Assembly (NCBI GenBank): GCA_018065565.1 | Contig: JAGHSZ010000020.1 | Span: 20,729 to 84,728, forward strand | Length of the DNA: 64,000 bases | Reading direction: 5' to 3' | From: Candidatus Colivivens caballi | GTDB taxonomy: Bacteria; Bacteroidota; Bacteroidia; Bacteroidales; Bacteroidaceae | In this document: in pieces, positions 1 through 9,154 of the stretch | Numbering within the stretch: the first letter of the stretch is position 1 | Layout of the letters: every line of letters starts with the position of its first letter | The notes under the pieces: generated by a model | The model's input: the letters and a program-made list of their open reading frames with translations, nothing else | The model's database searches: none | Told to the model about the DNA's origin: nothing | Position numbers and translations under genes: made by a program

Positions 1-1160
1 TTTGTGCCTGGATAATAGAAATTGAGAATTTCCTTGTAGTTGAAGCCCTTGCTGCCCATCACGGCTGCACCAATCTGGCAGAGTCCGACTCCGTGTCCCC
101 AGCCGTGTCCGTGGAGGGTGATGCCGTCGGAGGTGGTTTCGATGGTGAATGCCGATGATTTGAGGTGGGTCGGTGAAAGGGCGCGGCGTATGGCCAGTTC
201 CTTTCCGATGACATATTCACCCTTGGACGTGATGACTTTCAGACTCTTGATTCGTCCTGACGGACCATATTCAAGCGGCAGGAGTTGAGGGTTGTTGCCT
301 TCGAAATTAGTGATGTGCTGACGGAGGAGTGCCGTCAGCTCTTCGGTGGTGTAGCGAACCTCCCAGTCGTGGAAATCTTTGGTTTCCAAGTCGTAACTGT
401 TGAGAACCTGCGACAGGACAGCCGAGTCGTGAGTGTCGCAGTAGGGGTCGTCCTTACAGATGAGGTATGGCATGTCGGTGTCCTCCCAGCATGTTGAGAA
501 CAGTTCAGTCTTTCCACCGCAACATTTGGAATAGCGAGTGTCGCAGATTTCGCCGTTGTATGTGAGAACTTCACCGCAGGTTTCGCTGATGGCTTTCAGC
601 GCATTCTGGTTGGTGATGTGCCCGATGCCCTGATAACGCTGGCAGTGGTCGTCGGCGCAGACATCGAAAAGTGTGTGATGTGACTCTGACAGAATGCGTG
701 AGTATGCCCAGCTGCGTGAGATGACAGCGTGTGCTTTAAGGAACTCCAATGAGGCATTGGCGTTCATCTCGGAAGAAATGACGCTTGTGAGGTAGTCCTC
801 TATGGAAAGTGTGTTAATGGCTTGAAGTGTGTCGCCATTGGCAATGATGCGTAACTTGCCCATGAATGTCTGGCTCTCTTTGCGTTCCCAGTGAAACTGA
901 ATGCCAATGGTGACATCGTGAAGTGTAAAACGAGAATGGCGCGAACGGTTATTGAACATAAGTTCACGGAAAATGGTGCCATTCATCATGATGCCGTCGG
1001 GAGTGAGGACGGCAGTGTATGTCCCGTCGGGAATGTCGTAGCCCTTGATCTCAAATGTGAGGGTGGGGGAGGCGACTATGCCGACTGTTATTGATGGTGA
1101 CATGGAGTCGCCATCAAATGGTGATGTGCTGCTTTGTGTGTTACCGTCTGTGAGATTCAT
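1..1160 (-). CDS. SpoIID/LytB-domain protein (C-terminus cut by window edge)
   Basis: The minus-strand frame is open from an ATG at 1160 to the left edge, so the end of the protein is missing. Near the edge it reads [16 protein letters not shown] followed by a [12 protein letters not shown] segment, the hallmark C-terminal motif of SpoIID/LytB proteins. The middle has the [13 protein letters not shown] and [12 protein letters not shown] segments of the same family. SpoIID is a peptidoglycan lytic transglycosylase in sporulating Firmicutes; in Bacteroidetes the domain occurs in uncharacterised proteins assumed to act on the cell wall. No clear signal peptide is seen. The start codon overlaps the stop of the upstream glycosyltransferase gene (ATGA), so the two are probably translationally coupled. 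Confidence 0.88.
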   Translation of the reverse strand, partial: MNLTDGNTQSSTSPFDGDSMSPSITVGIVASPTLTFEIKGYDIPDGTYTAVLTPDGIMMNGTIFRELMFNNRSRHSRFTLHDVTIGIQFHWERKESQTFMGKLRIIANGDTLQAINTLSIEDYLTSVISSEMNANASLEFLKAHAVISRSWAYSRILSESHHTLFDVCADDHCQRYQGIGHITNQNALKAISETCGEVLTYNGEICDTRYSKCCGGKTELFSTCWEDTDMPYLICKDDPYCDTHDSAVLSQVLNSYDLETKDFHDWEVRYTTEELTALLRQHITNFEGNNPQLLPLEYGPSGRIKSLKVITSKGEYVIGKELAIRRALSPTHLKSSAFTIETTSDGITLHGHGWGHGVGLCQIGAAVMGSKGFNYKEILNFYYPGT

Positions 1161-3394
1161 TCGCCGCATTCGGTTAGTATGTCCTTGATGGCCTTTGGTG
1201 TCAGACGCTGATAGTCTTCAAGCCGTGGGGTGATTATTAGCCCTGCCATGTCGAGTGCTCCCGGACTGATGAGGTACGCCTGTGCATCCGTTCCATAGCA
1301 GTCGGGACGGTGCTTTCTGCGAGGAATGACTGTGGTGACAAATGTGTCGCCGTCCTTCCATGCGAGTATGTTCGACTCGTCAGATTCGTATTTTGCAAAT
1401 TCTGCTTCACTCTCCTCGATGGTCGTAGTGCGGATGATGTGATGCTTGGTCAGTGGGTTGATGTCGAAGCGTGGCACAGCCTGGAAGTGCATGTGGTCGG
1501 GGGCACTTGCGCCGCAGTGTGGGCCGTTGTAGAATACCATCATCCCTTGCAACTGCTCACACAAGTGCAGCATGTCGGCATAGTGTCCATGTATGCTTTG
1601 AGGCTCGTGTCGGCGCGATGCAATGGTGAAGTGCTGTGGCAGAATCGGGAATGGATTTACCAGAAGTTCGTAGCGCCCAAGCAGAGTCTGACTCATCTGT
1701 TCGTCTGGACGATTCATGCGGCAGAGGAAACAAGGTCTGTGGCTGATGCTGTTGGCGTCAATCTTTGAACCCGTAGAGATGATGCGGCTCGGATTGAACT
1801 GTATGCGGATGTGCTTGTCGTCAATTTCGACTTCACGAACCTTGACATTAGCCAGTTGCTCGTAGCGTTGAGCCACATCGTGCCACAACTTCAACTGCTG
1901 CGCATGAAACTCGACTGCTGGCTTGGCCGGTGCGCTGAGTGCTTGCATATAACGCTGGCGTGCCTCAATCTCGATGGTGCGGAGTGAGTCTTTGTAGTAG
2001 TTGTTTGCGTTGACTTTCTCTACTGAAAGTGCTGCGTCGCTGTTGCCCTCCCAGCGGCGACAGAGGTAGAGCTCGTTGTAGATGCGGCCAATCTTGTACT
2101 GCCGTGAGAAAGCCAGGCCGAGGGCGTAGTCTTCTCCGTAACTGGTATTTGGGAATCCAATCTGACGAAGCAACGGTGTGTAGAATGCCCGTGGTGCACC
2201 AAGGCCGTTGATGCGTAATGCGTTGTTGCGCCCGTTGTCATCAGTCCATTCGCGGTGGTCGATGGTTCCTGGTGGCAGAGTGCGGAGATGAAAGTCGCAC
2301 ATTCGGTAGGAACCTATGACCATTGCGCAGTGTTCCTGCTGAAACTTCTCGACAATCGTGCTGAGGGTGTCCTCTCGTGCATATAGGTCGTCGGAGTCGA
2401 GCTGTATGGCATAGCGTCCACACAAAGGTGAGTTGATTGCGACATCCCAACAACCGCCAATGCCAAGGTCGGTGCGTTCCGGTATGATGTGTACAACGCG
2501 TGGGTCGTAACTTGCAATCTTTTGTATGGCACGAGTCGTTCCGTCGGTTGAGTGGTTGTCAACGATGATGATGTTGAACTTGAATGCTGCTTGCTGTGAA
2601 AGTGCCGACATGATGGCGTCTTCGATGGTCTTGACACGGTTGCGGACAGGAATGACCACACTGGCCTCGTATTTGAAGTCGCCGTTTTCTACTGGTACAT
2701 CGCTGACGGTGTCAACAGGGATGTATGCCCCGATGCGCTTTAAGTGCTCTGTGCAGACTTTTTCCATCTCAATCTGGACCTCGCGGTTGCGTGGATCGAC
2801 ATAGTCGAACTGCTTTTCTCCACTGAGGCGTGTGTCCATTTCCTCCTCGGTGTAAAGAAACTCGTTGAGGTAGAAGATGTTGTCGATGCTGAGTGTCAGC
2901 TCGTAGAGCGCAGCGGCTTTCCAGTTGTTGCCCTTATACTTGTCAGCCCATTCTTTTACTTTGCTGGAACGGAACAAGCGTACAGAACCAAAATCGAAGT
3001 CGTTGCGTAAACTGCCTTTCTGGAATGGTATGACCTGATGCTTTTCGGTCTGTCCCTTCTTCACTTCGTAGCGGTCGCCATACACAAGGTCTGCCCCGTT
3101 CTGTTCGGCAGTGCGAACCATTCGTTCAAGTGCGTGATAGCCGAGTCGCAGAGGGGTGTATTTGTTATAATATAATGTATAATCGGATTTCGTCATTAAT
3201 GCTACTTGCTGTAGCGTGCTGCTGCTTTCGAGTTGGTCGATGTACACGATGTGACAACCTTCAAACTGCGGCAGAGTTGCAGAATGAGCAAGTAGGAAAA
3301 TGTTCTTTACGAACTGTGATGCTTTCAACTCAGTGACGATGCCTTTAACGATGGAAGCATCTGCATATGGAATAAAACAATCTATTGTTTTCAT
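1157..3394 (-). CDS. Three-domain glycosyltransferase: GT-A-like / GT2 / DUF4922 (HIT-like)
   Basis: The protein is about 745 residues from the ATG at 3394. An N-terminal part (1-200) resembles a degenerate GT-A fold (YGDRYEV). A clear family 2 glycosyltransferase follows, starting near 245 with SVVIPVRNR and carrying a DSDD metal-binding motif near 333. The C-terminal third has [16 protein letters not shown] near 623-638. Its HMHFQ matches the His-x-His-x-Gln active site of the GalT/HIT nucleotidyltransferase superfamily, as in DUF4922 proteins. An upstream in-frame ATG at 3412 overlaps the -7 promoter box, so it is not the start. The fusion suggests a nucleotide-sugar or phosphorylase step coupled to glycan transfer; the substrate is unknown. 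Confidence 0.85.
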   Translation of the reverse strand: MKTIDCFIPYADASIVKGIVTELKASQFVKNIFLLAHSATLPQFEGCHIVYIDQLESSSTLQQVALMTKSDYTLYYNKYTPLRLGYHALERMVRTAEQNGADLVYGDRYEVKKGQTEKHQVIPFQKGSLRNDFDFGSVRLFRSSKVKEWADKYKGNNWKAAALYELTLSIDNIFYLNEFLYTEEEMDTRLSGEKQFDYVDPRNREVQIEMEKVCTEHLKRIGAYIPVDTVSDVPVENGDFKYEASVVIPVRNRVKTIEDAIMSALSQQAAFKFNIIIVDNHSTDGTTRAIQKIASYDPRVVHIIPERTDLGIGGCWDVAINSPLCGRYAIQLDSDDLYAREDTLSTIVEKFQQEHCAMVIGSYRMCDFHLRTLPPGTIDHREWTDDNGRNNALRINGLGAPRAFYTPLLRQIGFPNTSYGEDYALGLAFSRQYKIGRIYNELYLCRRWEGNSDAALSVEKVNANNYYKDSLRTIEIEARQRYMQALSAPAKPAVEFHAQQLKLWHDVAQRYEQLANVKVREVEIDDKHIRIQFNPSRIISTGSKIDANSISHRPCFLCRMNRPDEQMSQTLLGRYELLVNPFPILPQHFTIASRRHEPQSIHGHYADMLHLCEQLQGMMVFYNGPHCGASAPDHMHFQAVPRFDINPLTKHHIIRTTTIEESEAEFAKYESDESNILAWKDGDTFVTTVIPRRKHRPDCYGTDAQAYLISPGALDMAGLIITPRLEDYQRLTPKAIKDILTECGE

Positions 3395-3399
3395 GGGTG

Positions 3400-3407
3400 C
3401 AAAGGTA
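3400..3407 (-). promoter_or_regulatory. -7 promoter element (TACCTTTG)
   Basis: TACCTTTG on the minus strand matches the Bacteroidetes TAnnTTTG -7 box. It ends five bases before the ATG at 3394, so the transcript is probably leaderless. Confidence 0.7.
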
Positions 3408-3546
3408 CGCATTTATCTGCAAACGACCATGCGTTTGTTAATAAAGTTGCAAGAAATATGTGGCGTTTTTTTGATAAATGCATGTGTCATTGGGATGGAG
3501 ACGCAATGCTGATGTCGCACATACCTGACTCCGGGGCGGAATGTGC

Positions 3547-4197
3547 TCAGGCGTTTCTTCTTGCAAAGTCTTTGCAGATGTCTTTCAGCTGGCATTCACT
3601 GCATAGAGGCTTAACTGCACGACAGACATAACGCCCGTGGAGAATCAGCCAGTGATGGGCGTGTGGGATGACATCTTCGGAAAGGTGGCGACAAAGGTGC
3701 TGCTCGACTGCCAACGGGGTTGTTGCACTTGCGGGTACGAGACCGATGCGGTGGCTTACCCTGAATACATGAGTGTCAACCGCCATGACAGATTGCCCCA
3801 TGTAAACGCTCAACACTACATTTGCTGTCTTTCTGCCGACGCCTGGCAGACGCATGAGTTCCTCACGACTGTCGGGGACAATGCTGTTGTAGTCGGATGA
3901 AAGCATACGCGCCATACCTATCAGATGCTGCGCTTTGCTGTTTGGGTAACTCACACTGTGGATGTGTTGAAGCACTTCTTCTTCGGTTGCCGCTGCTAAT
4001 GATTCGGGGGTTGGGTATGCGGCAAACAATTGCGGTGTGACCAAGTTGACTCGCTTGTCGGTGCATTGGGCACTGAGCATCACAGCCATAAGCAGGTGGA
4101 ACGGACTGTCGTAGTTGAGCTCGGTCTGTGCATCAGGCATGGTAGCAGAGAAAAATTCTACTAATCGTGTGTATCGTTCTTTTGTAGTCATGTTCAT
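3547..4197 (-). CDS. nth: Endonuclease III (base-excision DNA glycosylase/AP lyase)
   Basis: This base-excision repair enzyme removes oxidised pyrimidines and nicks the abasic site. The sequence has the helix-hairpin-helix LPGVGRKTA with the catalytic Lys, the catalytic Asp in VDTHVFR, and a C-terminal C-x6-C-x2-C-x5-C motif that binds a [4Fe-4S] cluster. The length of about 216 residues matches the family. Starts at 4197 or 4191 both fit; the frame extends further upstream, but the extra residues look non-coding. A near-consensus -7 box (TTACTTTG) lies at 4286-4293. The gene is divergent from rpoD. Confidence 0.95.
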   Translation of the reverse strand: MNMTTKERYTRLVEFFSATMPDAQTELNYDSPFHLLMAVMLSAQCTDKRVNLVTPQLFAAYPTPESLAAATEEEVLQHIHSVSYPNSKAQHLIGMARMLSSDYNSIVPDSREELMRLPGVGRKTANVVLSVYMGQSVMAVDTHVFRVSHRIGLVPASATTPLAVEQHLCRHLSEDVIPHAHHWLILHGRYVCRAVKPLCSECQLKDICKDFARRNA

Positions 4198-4339
4198 CTT
4201 CTGAATTGTAGTTATTGATGCTGCTGTTATGCAGTTATTGATGCAATGAAAGCATTGCAAAATAAAGCGTATTTGAATTAATTTGCAAAGTAAGTAAAAA
4301 TAATTGACATTAATAGGCGAGTGGGTGAAAAATTCTTCG

Positions 4340-4347
4340 TATCTTTG
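4340..4347 (+). promoter_or_regulatory. -7 promoter element (TATCTTTG) of rpoD
   Basis: TATCTTTG matches TAnnTTTG exactly and lies 23 bases before the rpoD start codon, leaving a short leader of about 17-19 bases. A TTGACA sequence lies further upstream near 4303, but its spacing is longer than usual. Confidence 0.65.
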
Positions 4348-4370
4348 CAACCCAATTTGTATTTATTAGG

Positions 4371-5231
4371 ATGAGACAACTTAAAATCACTAAAAGTATC
4401 ACGAATCGCGAAAGCGCTTCGCTTGACAAGTATTTACAAGAGATTGGCCGTGAAGAACTGATCACAGTAGAGGAAGAAGTGGAACTTGCAGCCCGTATTC
4501 GTAAGGGCGACCGCCGAGCACTGGAAAAACTTACTCGCGCAAATCTGCGCTTCGTTGTTTCTGTTGCAAAACAGTACCAGAACCAGGGACTGAGTTTGCC
4601 TGACCTTATCAATGAAGGCAATCTTGGACTGATTAAGGCCGCTGAGAAGTTTGATGAAACTCGTGGATTTAAATTCATCAGTTACGCTGTTTGGTGGATT
4701 CGCCAAAGCATTCTCCAGGCACTCGCAGAACAGGCTCGTATCGTACGACTTCCACTTAATCAGGTCGGTTCACTCAATAAGATTAGCAAAGCATTAGCAA
4801 AGTTTGAACAGGAGAACGAGCGCCGTCCGTCTGCTGACGAACTTGCAGACTCTATCGGACTTCCTGTTGACAAGATCAGTGAGACCATGAAGGTTCAGGG
4901 TCGTCACATCAGTGTTGATGCTCCTTTCGTTGAAGGTGAAGACAACTCGCTTCTTGATGTCCTTGTCAATGACGACAGCCCAATGGCAGACCGTACACTT
5001 GTGAACGAATCATTGCAAAAGGAGATTGACCGTGCCCTTGACTCGCTTTCTGAACGCGAAAAGGACATCATCCGCATGTTCTTTGGTATTGGCCAGCCTG
5101 AAAAGACATTGGAGGAAATTGGCGACACATTCCAACTCACTCGTGAGCGTGTTCGCCAGATTAAGGAAAAGGCTATTCGCCGACTCCGTCAGAGTGCTCG
5201 CAGCCGCTTGCTCAAATCTTATCTTGGCTAA
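4371..5231 (+). CDS. rpoD: Primary RNA polymerase sigma factor (RpoD/SigA, Bacteroidetes type)
   Basis: This housekeeping sigma factor directs RNA polymerase to TAnnTTTG promoters. At 286 residues it has the short form typical of Bacteroidetes, without the long region 1.1. Region 1.2 ([12 protein letters not shown]), region 2 with the core-binding and -10 recognition helices ([18 protein letters not shown], then [13 protein letters not shown]), region 3, and region 4 with the helix-turn-helix [19 protein letters not shown] are all intact. It is transcribed alone from a close promoter. No anti-sigma partner is nearby. Confidence 0.97.
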   Translation: MRQLKITKSITNRESASLDKYLQEIGREELITVEEEVELAARIRKGDRRALEKLTRANLRFVVSVAKQYQNQGLSLPDLINEGNLGLIKAAEKFDETRGFKFISYAVWWIRQSILQALAEQARIVRLPLNQVGSLNKISKALAKFEQENERRPSADELADSIGLPVDKISETMKVQGRHISVDAPFVEGEDNSLLDVLVNDDSPMADRTLVNESLQKEIDRALDSLSEREKDIIRMFFGIGQPEKTLEEIGDTFQLTRERVRQIKEKAIRRLRQSARSRLLKSYLG

Positions 5232-5296
5232 TAGGCGCGACACTGCGATTCATTGAACACTGAGAAACATAAACTTCGTAATTGCGATTTGATAAA

Positions 5297-5812
5297 ATGA
5301 AACGAATATACACATTACTCATTCTGCTGCTTTCAGTTTGCACTTTGGCTCAGGCACAGGTGGTTGACCCAGAAGACCCTTCTGAAAAGTCGGGCATGGC
5401 CACGATGAAGAGGCGTGACAAAGCAGCTAAGCAAGAGGAGAAAATCAATACAAAGAATGCTGATTGGTACACTTCAACAGTCTATATGTTTGCAGTGTCA
5501 TCGCAGTTCGGTGATTCTATTGTGTATGTTTCAGAACTTATGCCTGTGGAGAATGTTCAGCTCACAAAGAAATACGACTACTTGAAATTCCGTAGTGAGT
5601 TCACATATTACTTCAAACAATATCTTGCTGACAATTACGGATGTGAAAAACAGACTTGTGCTGTGTTCTTTGACAAAAACAAGAAGAAACTGAACAAGCG
5701 TTATGATAAAGTCATGAAACGCTATAAAGCTGACAAAGCGAAAAAGGTGAACATAATCCCTCAAAGTGGTTTTACATTTAAATTGCCTGAATACCCCAAT
5801 CTCGCTCAATAG
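5297..5812 (+). CDS. Small secreted protein of unknown function
   Basis: The protein is 171 residues with a clear Sec signal peptide (MKRIYTLLILLLSVCTLAQAQ). The mature part is rich in Lys and Asp/Glu, with a charged KRRDKAAKQEEK segment after cleavage and a C-terminal half containing FRSEFTYYFKQYL and CAVFFDKNKKK. I recognise no catalytic motif. An in-frame TTG lies 15 bases upstream, but the ATG at 5297 places the signal peptide at the N-terminus. It is 26 bases before the C11 peptidase gene and could be exported with it. Confidence 0.75.
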   Translation: MKRIYTLLILLLSVCTLAQAQVVDPEDPSEKSGMATMKRRDKAAKQEEKINTKNADWYTSTVYMFAVSSQFGDSIVYVSELMPVENVQLTKKYDYLKFRSEFTYYFKQYLADNYGCEKQTCAVFFDKNKKKLNKRYDKVMKRYKADKAKKVNIIPQSGFTFKLPEYPNLAQ

Positions 5813-5838
5813 TATGTGTTGTAAAACTTATAGTTAAG

Positions 5839-7131
5839 ATGACTGGTATAAGCATTAGGAATAAGATTATTGCATGTTGTTGCTGGGCAATCCTTATGGT
5901 TTGTTCAGCAACATTTGTTTCTTGTTCACATGATAGTGACTACACCAATGTGGACGAACCAGCCGACCGTGTAGTGCTTGTATATATGGTTGCAGAAAAC
6001 AGTCTTTCCGGTTCAGACAGATTTGATTATGCTGACATCAAGGAAATGCTGTCGGGCACTTCTTACATCCCGAAAGGCGACCATCTGATTGTCTATCTGG
6101 ACAACACCAATCTGCCTGCACTTTATGACATTGACCGAAAGACTGATGCCAGCAGTTACTATTACCTCGAACCTGTAAAGCAGTGGCAGGAAGATGTGAA
6201 TTCTGCTTCTCCTGAAATGCTTGACGAAGTCCTGTCGTATGTATATAAACACTATCCGGCAGAGTCCTATGGACTGGTGATGTGGTCGCACGGTTCTGGG
6301 TGGATTGCCAATCATCAGAATTACACTTCTGCTCCTGTACACTCTGATTCGCCTGCACGCAAACCGAAGACTTCGTTTGGCATCGACAATGAACTTAACA
6401 CCTCGTCGAATAAGGGCGCCAAGATGGAAGTGTGGGACATGGCTAAGGTGCTGAAACAATATGACCGCCTTCAATTTGTGTTCTTTGATGCTTGCTTTAT
6501 GCAGTGTATTGAAGTTGCATATGAACTCCGTGATGTCGCTCCATACATTATCGGTTCGCCCGCAGAGATACCTGCTCCAGGGGCGCACTATGGCAGAATC
6601 ATGAGTTCACTGTTCAAGCACGACTTCAATCCCGACGACTTGACATCTGCCTATTTCAATTATTATAATCAGGACAACTGGGAGTCAACTTATGGAGTAC
6701 TCCTTTCTGCAATCAAGACTTCGGAACTCGACGCATTCGCTGATGTGATGGCAAATATTTTCAGAAGTCATGATGTGAATGAGCTCAACCTTATGAATAC
6801 ACTCAATTATCTCGACTTTGATTTTGTAGGGGTAAGGAATGGACTGCCTGATTTCTATGATATTAAGGGAGTGATGCAAAATGCACTCTCTGATGCTGAA
6901 TATCAAGAATGGCTCGCCGCTTTCAATAATGTGGTGGTCTCATCGTATGCAAGCAATACATGGTACACAATCTATGAAAAGCGTGACATTCCAGTTGACC
7001 ATGACCAGTATAGTGGAGTGTCGGTGTTTCTTGATTTGAAGAAGTATGCCGACTATAAAATGCCATTCCCTGAGGACTACTTACTGACAGCATGGGGACG
7101 AAGGATGAAAGAATCTCAAAATAATGAATAA
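5839..7131 (+). CDS. Clostripain-family (C11) cysteine peptidase, lipoprotein-like
   Basis: At 430 residues, it has an N-terminal hydrophobic segment ending in FVSC, a plausible lipobox with Cys29. The catalytic dyad of peptidase family C11 is visible: His151 in MWSHGSGW and Cys219 in FFDACFMQ. C11 enzymes cleave after Arg or Lys and are usually self-activated. The gene overlaps the next one by 8 bases, so it is translated with the HprK-like gene, suggesting a shared task such as processing of a peptide or secreted protein. A direct substrate cannot be named from the sequence. Confidence 0.88.
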   Translation: MTGISIRNKIIACCCWAILMVCSATFVSCSHDSDYTNVDEPADRVVLVYMVAENSLSGSDRFDYADIKEMLSGTSYIPKGDHLIVYLDNTNLPALYDIDRKTDASSYYYLEPVKQWQEDVNSASPEMLDEVLSYVYKHYPAESYGLVMWSHGSGWIANHQNYTSAPVHSDSPARKPKTSFGIDNELNTSSNKGAKMEVWDMAKVLKQYDRLQFVFFDACFMQCIEVAYELRDVAPYIIGSPAEIPAPGAHYGRIMSSLFKHDFNPDDLTSAYFNYYNQDNWESTYGVLLSAIKTSELDAFADVMANIFRSHDVNELNLMNTLNYLDFDFVGVRNGLPDFYDIKGVMQNALSDAEYQEWLAAFNNVVVSSYASNTWYTIYEKRDIPVDHDQYSGVSVFLDLKKYADYKMPFPEDYLLTAWGRRMKESQNNE

Positions 7132-8041
7132 GACATATCTATATAAGGTAGCAAGACTCACATTCAAGGTCATATTCCAATCGACAGGTGAGCATGATGC
7201 TGATGGTTTCATCAACGATGAAGACCTCATCACTTCGTGCCGTCCTTTTCTTGTCGAAGGTGCATCGGATGAACCTTGCTGCTTTACTTTGACAGTTGAC
7301 GACACAGCTCGCCCAAATAATAAGGGTAGGGAGATTGGTCAGTTCGACTGTGGTGGCAACAATCATGGCGTATATCGATTGGAAAATGGCGACTATCAGA
7401 TTGTGGTCAGCGATGTATGCAATCGTAAATGCTGCTTGCTACAGGCAAACGCCGATTTTTCATGCGGAACTGTTGCTCTGCGTGGCGACAGGAGTATGCG
7501 TGCGTTTGGACTCAACAACACACTGATGATGATGTTTGCCTTTGCCAATGCGCAGAACGGAACATTGCTCATGCACTCCTCTGTGATTCGAAAGGATGGC
7601 AAGGGCTATCTGTTCCTTGGCGTTAGCGGCACAGGAAAATCCACTCATACGCAGCATTGGCTTGACTGGGTGGAGGGTTCTGACCTGATGAATGATGACA
7701 ACCCTGTTGTTCGGTTCATTGACGGACAGACACTGGTGTTCGGAAGCCCTTGGAGTGGCAAGACACCATGCTATCGTAACATAGAAGCACCAGCAGGAGG
7801 GTTCGTCCAGTTGAAACAGGCTCCTTATAATAAGATTAGCCGCATGGGAGTCATCAACACATTTGCTTCGATTCTCCCCTCATGTTCTGTCATGAAATGG
7901 GACAAGCGGGTATATACAGGCATTTGTGACACTGTGGGACATGTGATTGAGACTACTCCATGCTTCTTCTTGGAAAACCTTCCCGATCATGAAGCCGTAG
8001 AACTGAGTTTTGAGGCTCTGACAGGAAAACCCTTGAAGTGA
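7124..8041 (+). CDS. HPr kinase-like P-loop protein
   Basis: The 305-residue protein has a Walker A loop GVSGTGKST at about 166-174 followed by THTQHW. Further on are NDDNP and GSPWSGK, as in HPr kinase/phosphorylase-related proteins. It is not canonical HprK: the N-terminal domain is absent and the first 150 residues are unlike it. Relatives occur next to PqqD-like proteins in peptide-modification clusters, including lasso-peptide loci, where they phosphorylate peptides. The gene lies between a C11 peptidase gene and S26-like and PqqD-like genes. Kinase activity is inferred from family; the target is unknown. Confidence 0.75.
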   Translation: MNKTYLYKVARLTFKVIFQSTGEHDADGFINDEDLITSCRPFLVEGASDEPCCFTLTVDDTARPNNKGREIGQFDCGGNNHGVYRLENGDYQIVVSDVCNRKCCLLQANADFSCGTVALRGDRSMRAFGLNNTLMMMFAFANAQNGTLLMHSSVIRKDGKGYLFLGVSGTGKSTHTQHWLDWVEGSDLMNDDNPVVRFIDGQTLVFGSPWSGKTPCYRNIEAPAGGFVQLKQAPYNKISRMGVINTFASILPSCSVMKWDKRVYTGICDTVGHVIETTPCFFLENLPDHEAVELSFEALTGKPLK

Positions 8042-8093
8042 GAGCCCCCCGTTTTTTGACTGAATATCTATCATTAAAAAATCAATGCAATAA

Positions 8094-8573
8094 ATGCAGA
8101 CACTGCAACTGAAAAATGCGGAATTCCTGCCTCATGTATGTGAACTGGTGAAAGAAGGTCACAGGGTGTCACTGCGTGCAAAGGGCAACTCGATGCGTCC
8201 TTTTATCGAGAGTGACCGTGATGTTGCTGTGTTGACCGATTGCTCCGACTACAAAGTGGGTGATGTTGTACTGGCAGAGATAAGCAAGGGACACTATGTC
8301 CTTCATCGCATCGACCGCCTTGAAGGTCAGAATGTAACCCTGCGTGGCGATGGCAATGTCGTGGGGACGGAGCATTGCACCATTGGCGACATCCGTGCCG
8401 TGACATGCCAAATCATCAGAAAGGGCAAGACCTGGAACCTCTCCACCTCACGCATTTGGAAGATTTACAGCAAGGTCTGGGTGAGGCTTCTGCCCGCCCG
8501 TCGTTACCTGCTTGCCATCTATCGGCTGGTCTTTCGCGGGGAAATACCCCGTCGGCTGCGCTTCTGGCGTTGA
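8094..8573 (+). CDS. S24/S26-type signal peptidase-like protein
   Basis: The 159-residue protein contains GNSMRPF with the presumed nucleophile Ser33 (signal peptidase GxSMxP box) and VLHRI with His71. A His in place of the general-base Lys is the arrangement of Sec11/SipW-type signal peptidases. No obvious transmembrane segment precedes the serine, unlike LepB; a moderately hydrophobic stretch near the C-terminus (LLPARRYLLAIYRLVF) may touch the membrane. It probably processes a peptide or protein handled by the flanking HprK-like and PqqD-like proteins. Confidence 0.72.
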   Translation: MQTLQLKNAEFLPHVCELVKEGHRVSLRAKGNSMRPFIESDRDVAVLTDCSDYKVGDVVLAEISKGHYVLHRIDRLEGQNVTLRGDGNVVGTEHCTIGDIRAVTCQIIRKGKTWNLSTSRIWKIYSKVWVRLLPARRYLLAIYRLVFRGEIPRRLRFWR

Positions 8574-8669
8574 TGTCGGCTGCGCCCCTTGGCTTTGACA
8601 ACTTGTGCGGTCGTGTGTGTGTTTTACATCGATAATACTAAACAATAATAATACAACAATATCTGAATT

Positions 8670-8945
8670 ATGAGAATAAAAGACGGATTTGAACTGCGCC
8701 AGATCTGTGGCGAGAACATCATCATCAGTCATGGTGAAGACAACATCAATTTCACCACGGTAATCAATCCCAATGCCACCGCTGCCTACATCTGGCAAAA
8801 GATGATTGGCAGGGAGTTCACAGTTTACGACATGGCAGATGCAGTACTGGAAGAATATGAAGTTGACCGCGACACTGCTTACGCTGACTGCAAGCAGCTG
8901 GCCGACCAGTGGTTCAAGATTGGACTGATAGACCGCTTAAATTAG
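8670..8945 (+). CDS. PqqD-family peptide-binding protein
   Basis: The 91-residue protein matches the PqqD/RiPP recognition element layout: an N-terminal beta-rich part (FELRQICGENIII, NFTTVINPNATAAYIW) and C-terminal helices (YDMADAVLEEYEVDRDTAYADCKQLADQW). PqqD-like proteins bind leader peptides of modified peptides and present them to maturases. It closes the cluster that starts at 5297, about 96 bases after the S26-like gene. I find no radical SAM gene and no obvious precursor peptide in the window, so the bound partner is unknown. Confidence 0.82.
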   Translation: MRIKDGFELRQICGENIIISHGEDNINFTTVINPNATAAYIWQKMIGREFTVYDMADAVLEEYEVDRDTAYADCKQLADQWFKIGLIDRLN

Positions 8946-8969
8946 CCCCGATACACTACCTCCATCCAT

Positions 8970-9010
8970 AACGAACCCCGAGAGTTAGACAACTACTTTC
9001 GGGGTTCGTT
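8970..9010 (+). terminator. Hairpin at the end of the C11-PqqD cluster
   Basis: A perfect 12-bp inverted repeat (8970-8981 pairs with 8999-9010) surrounds a 17-base loop, 24 bases after the PqqD-like stop codon. There is no long T-run, so it may act as a 3' stabilising hairpin as much as a terminator. Confidence 0.55.
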
Positions 9011-9154
9011 GGTATAGATAAATGTTGGCTTATAGCCAAATGCTATGCTGCATGACAATGCAAATGCTGTTTGTTCTGTACGGCTTTGAATGTTTTTGAT
9101 GCTATTTGCGATGCCGTACTTGCTGAATGTTTCTATGGCATTGTCAGCAAAGGC

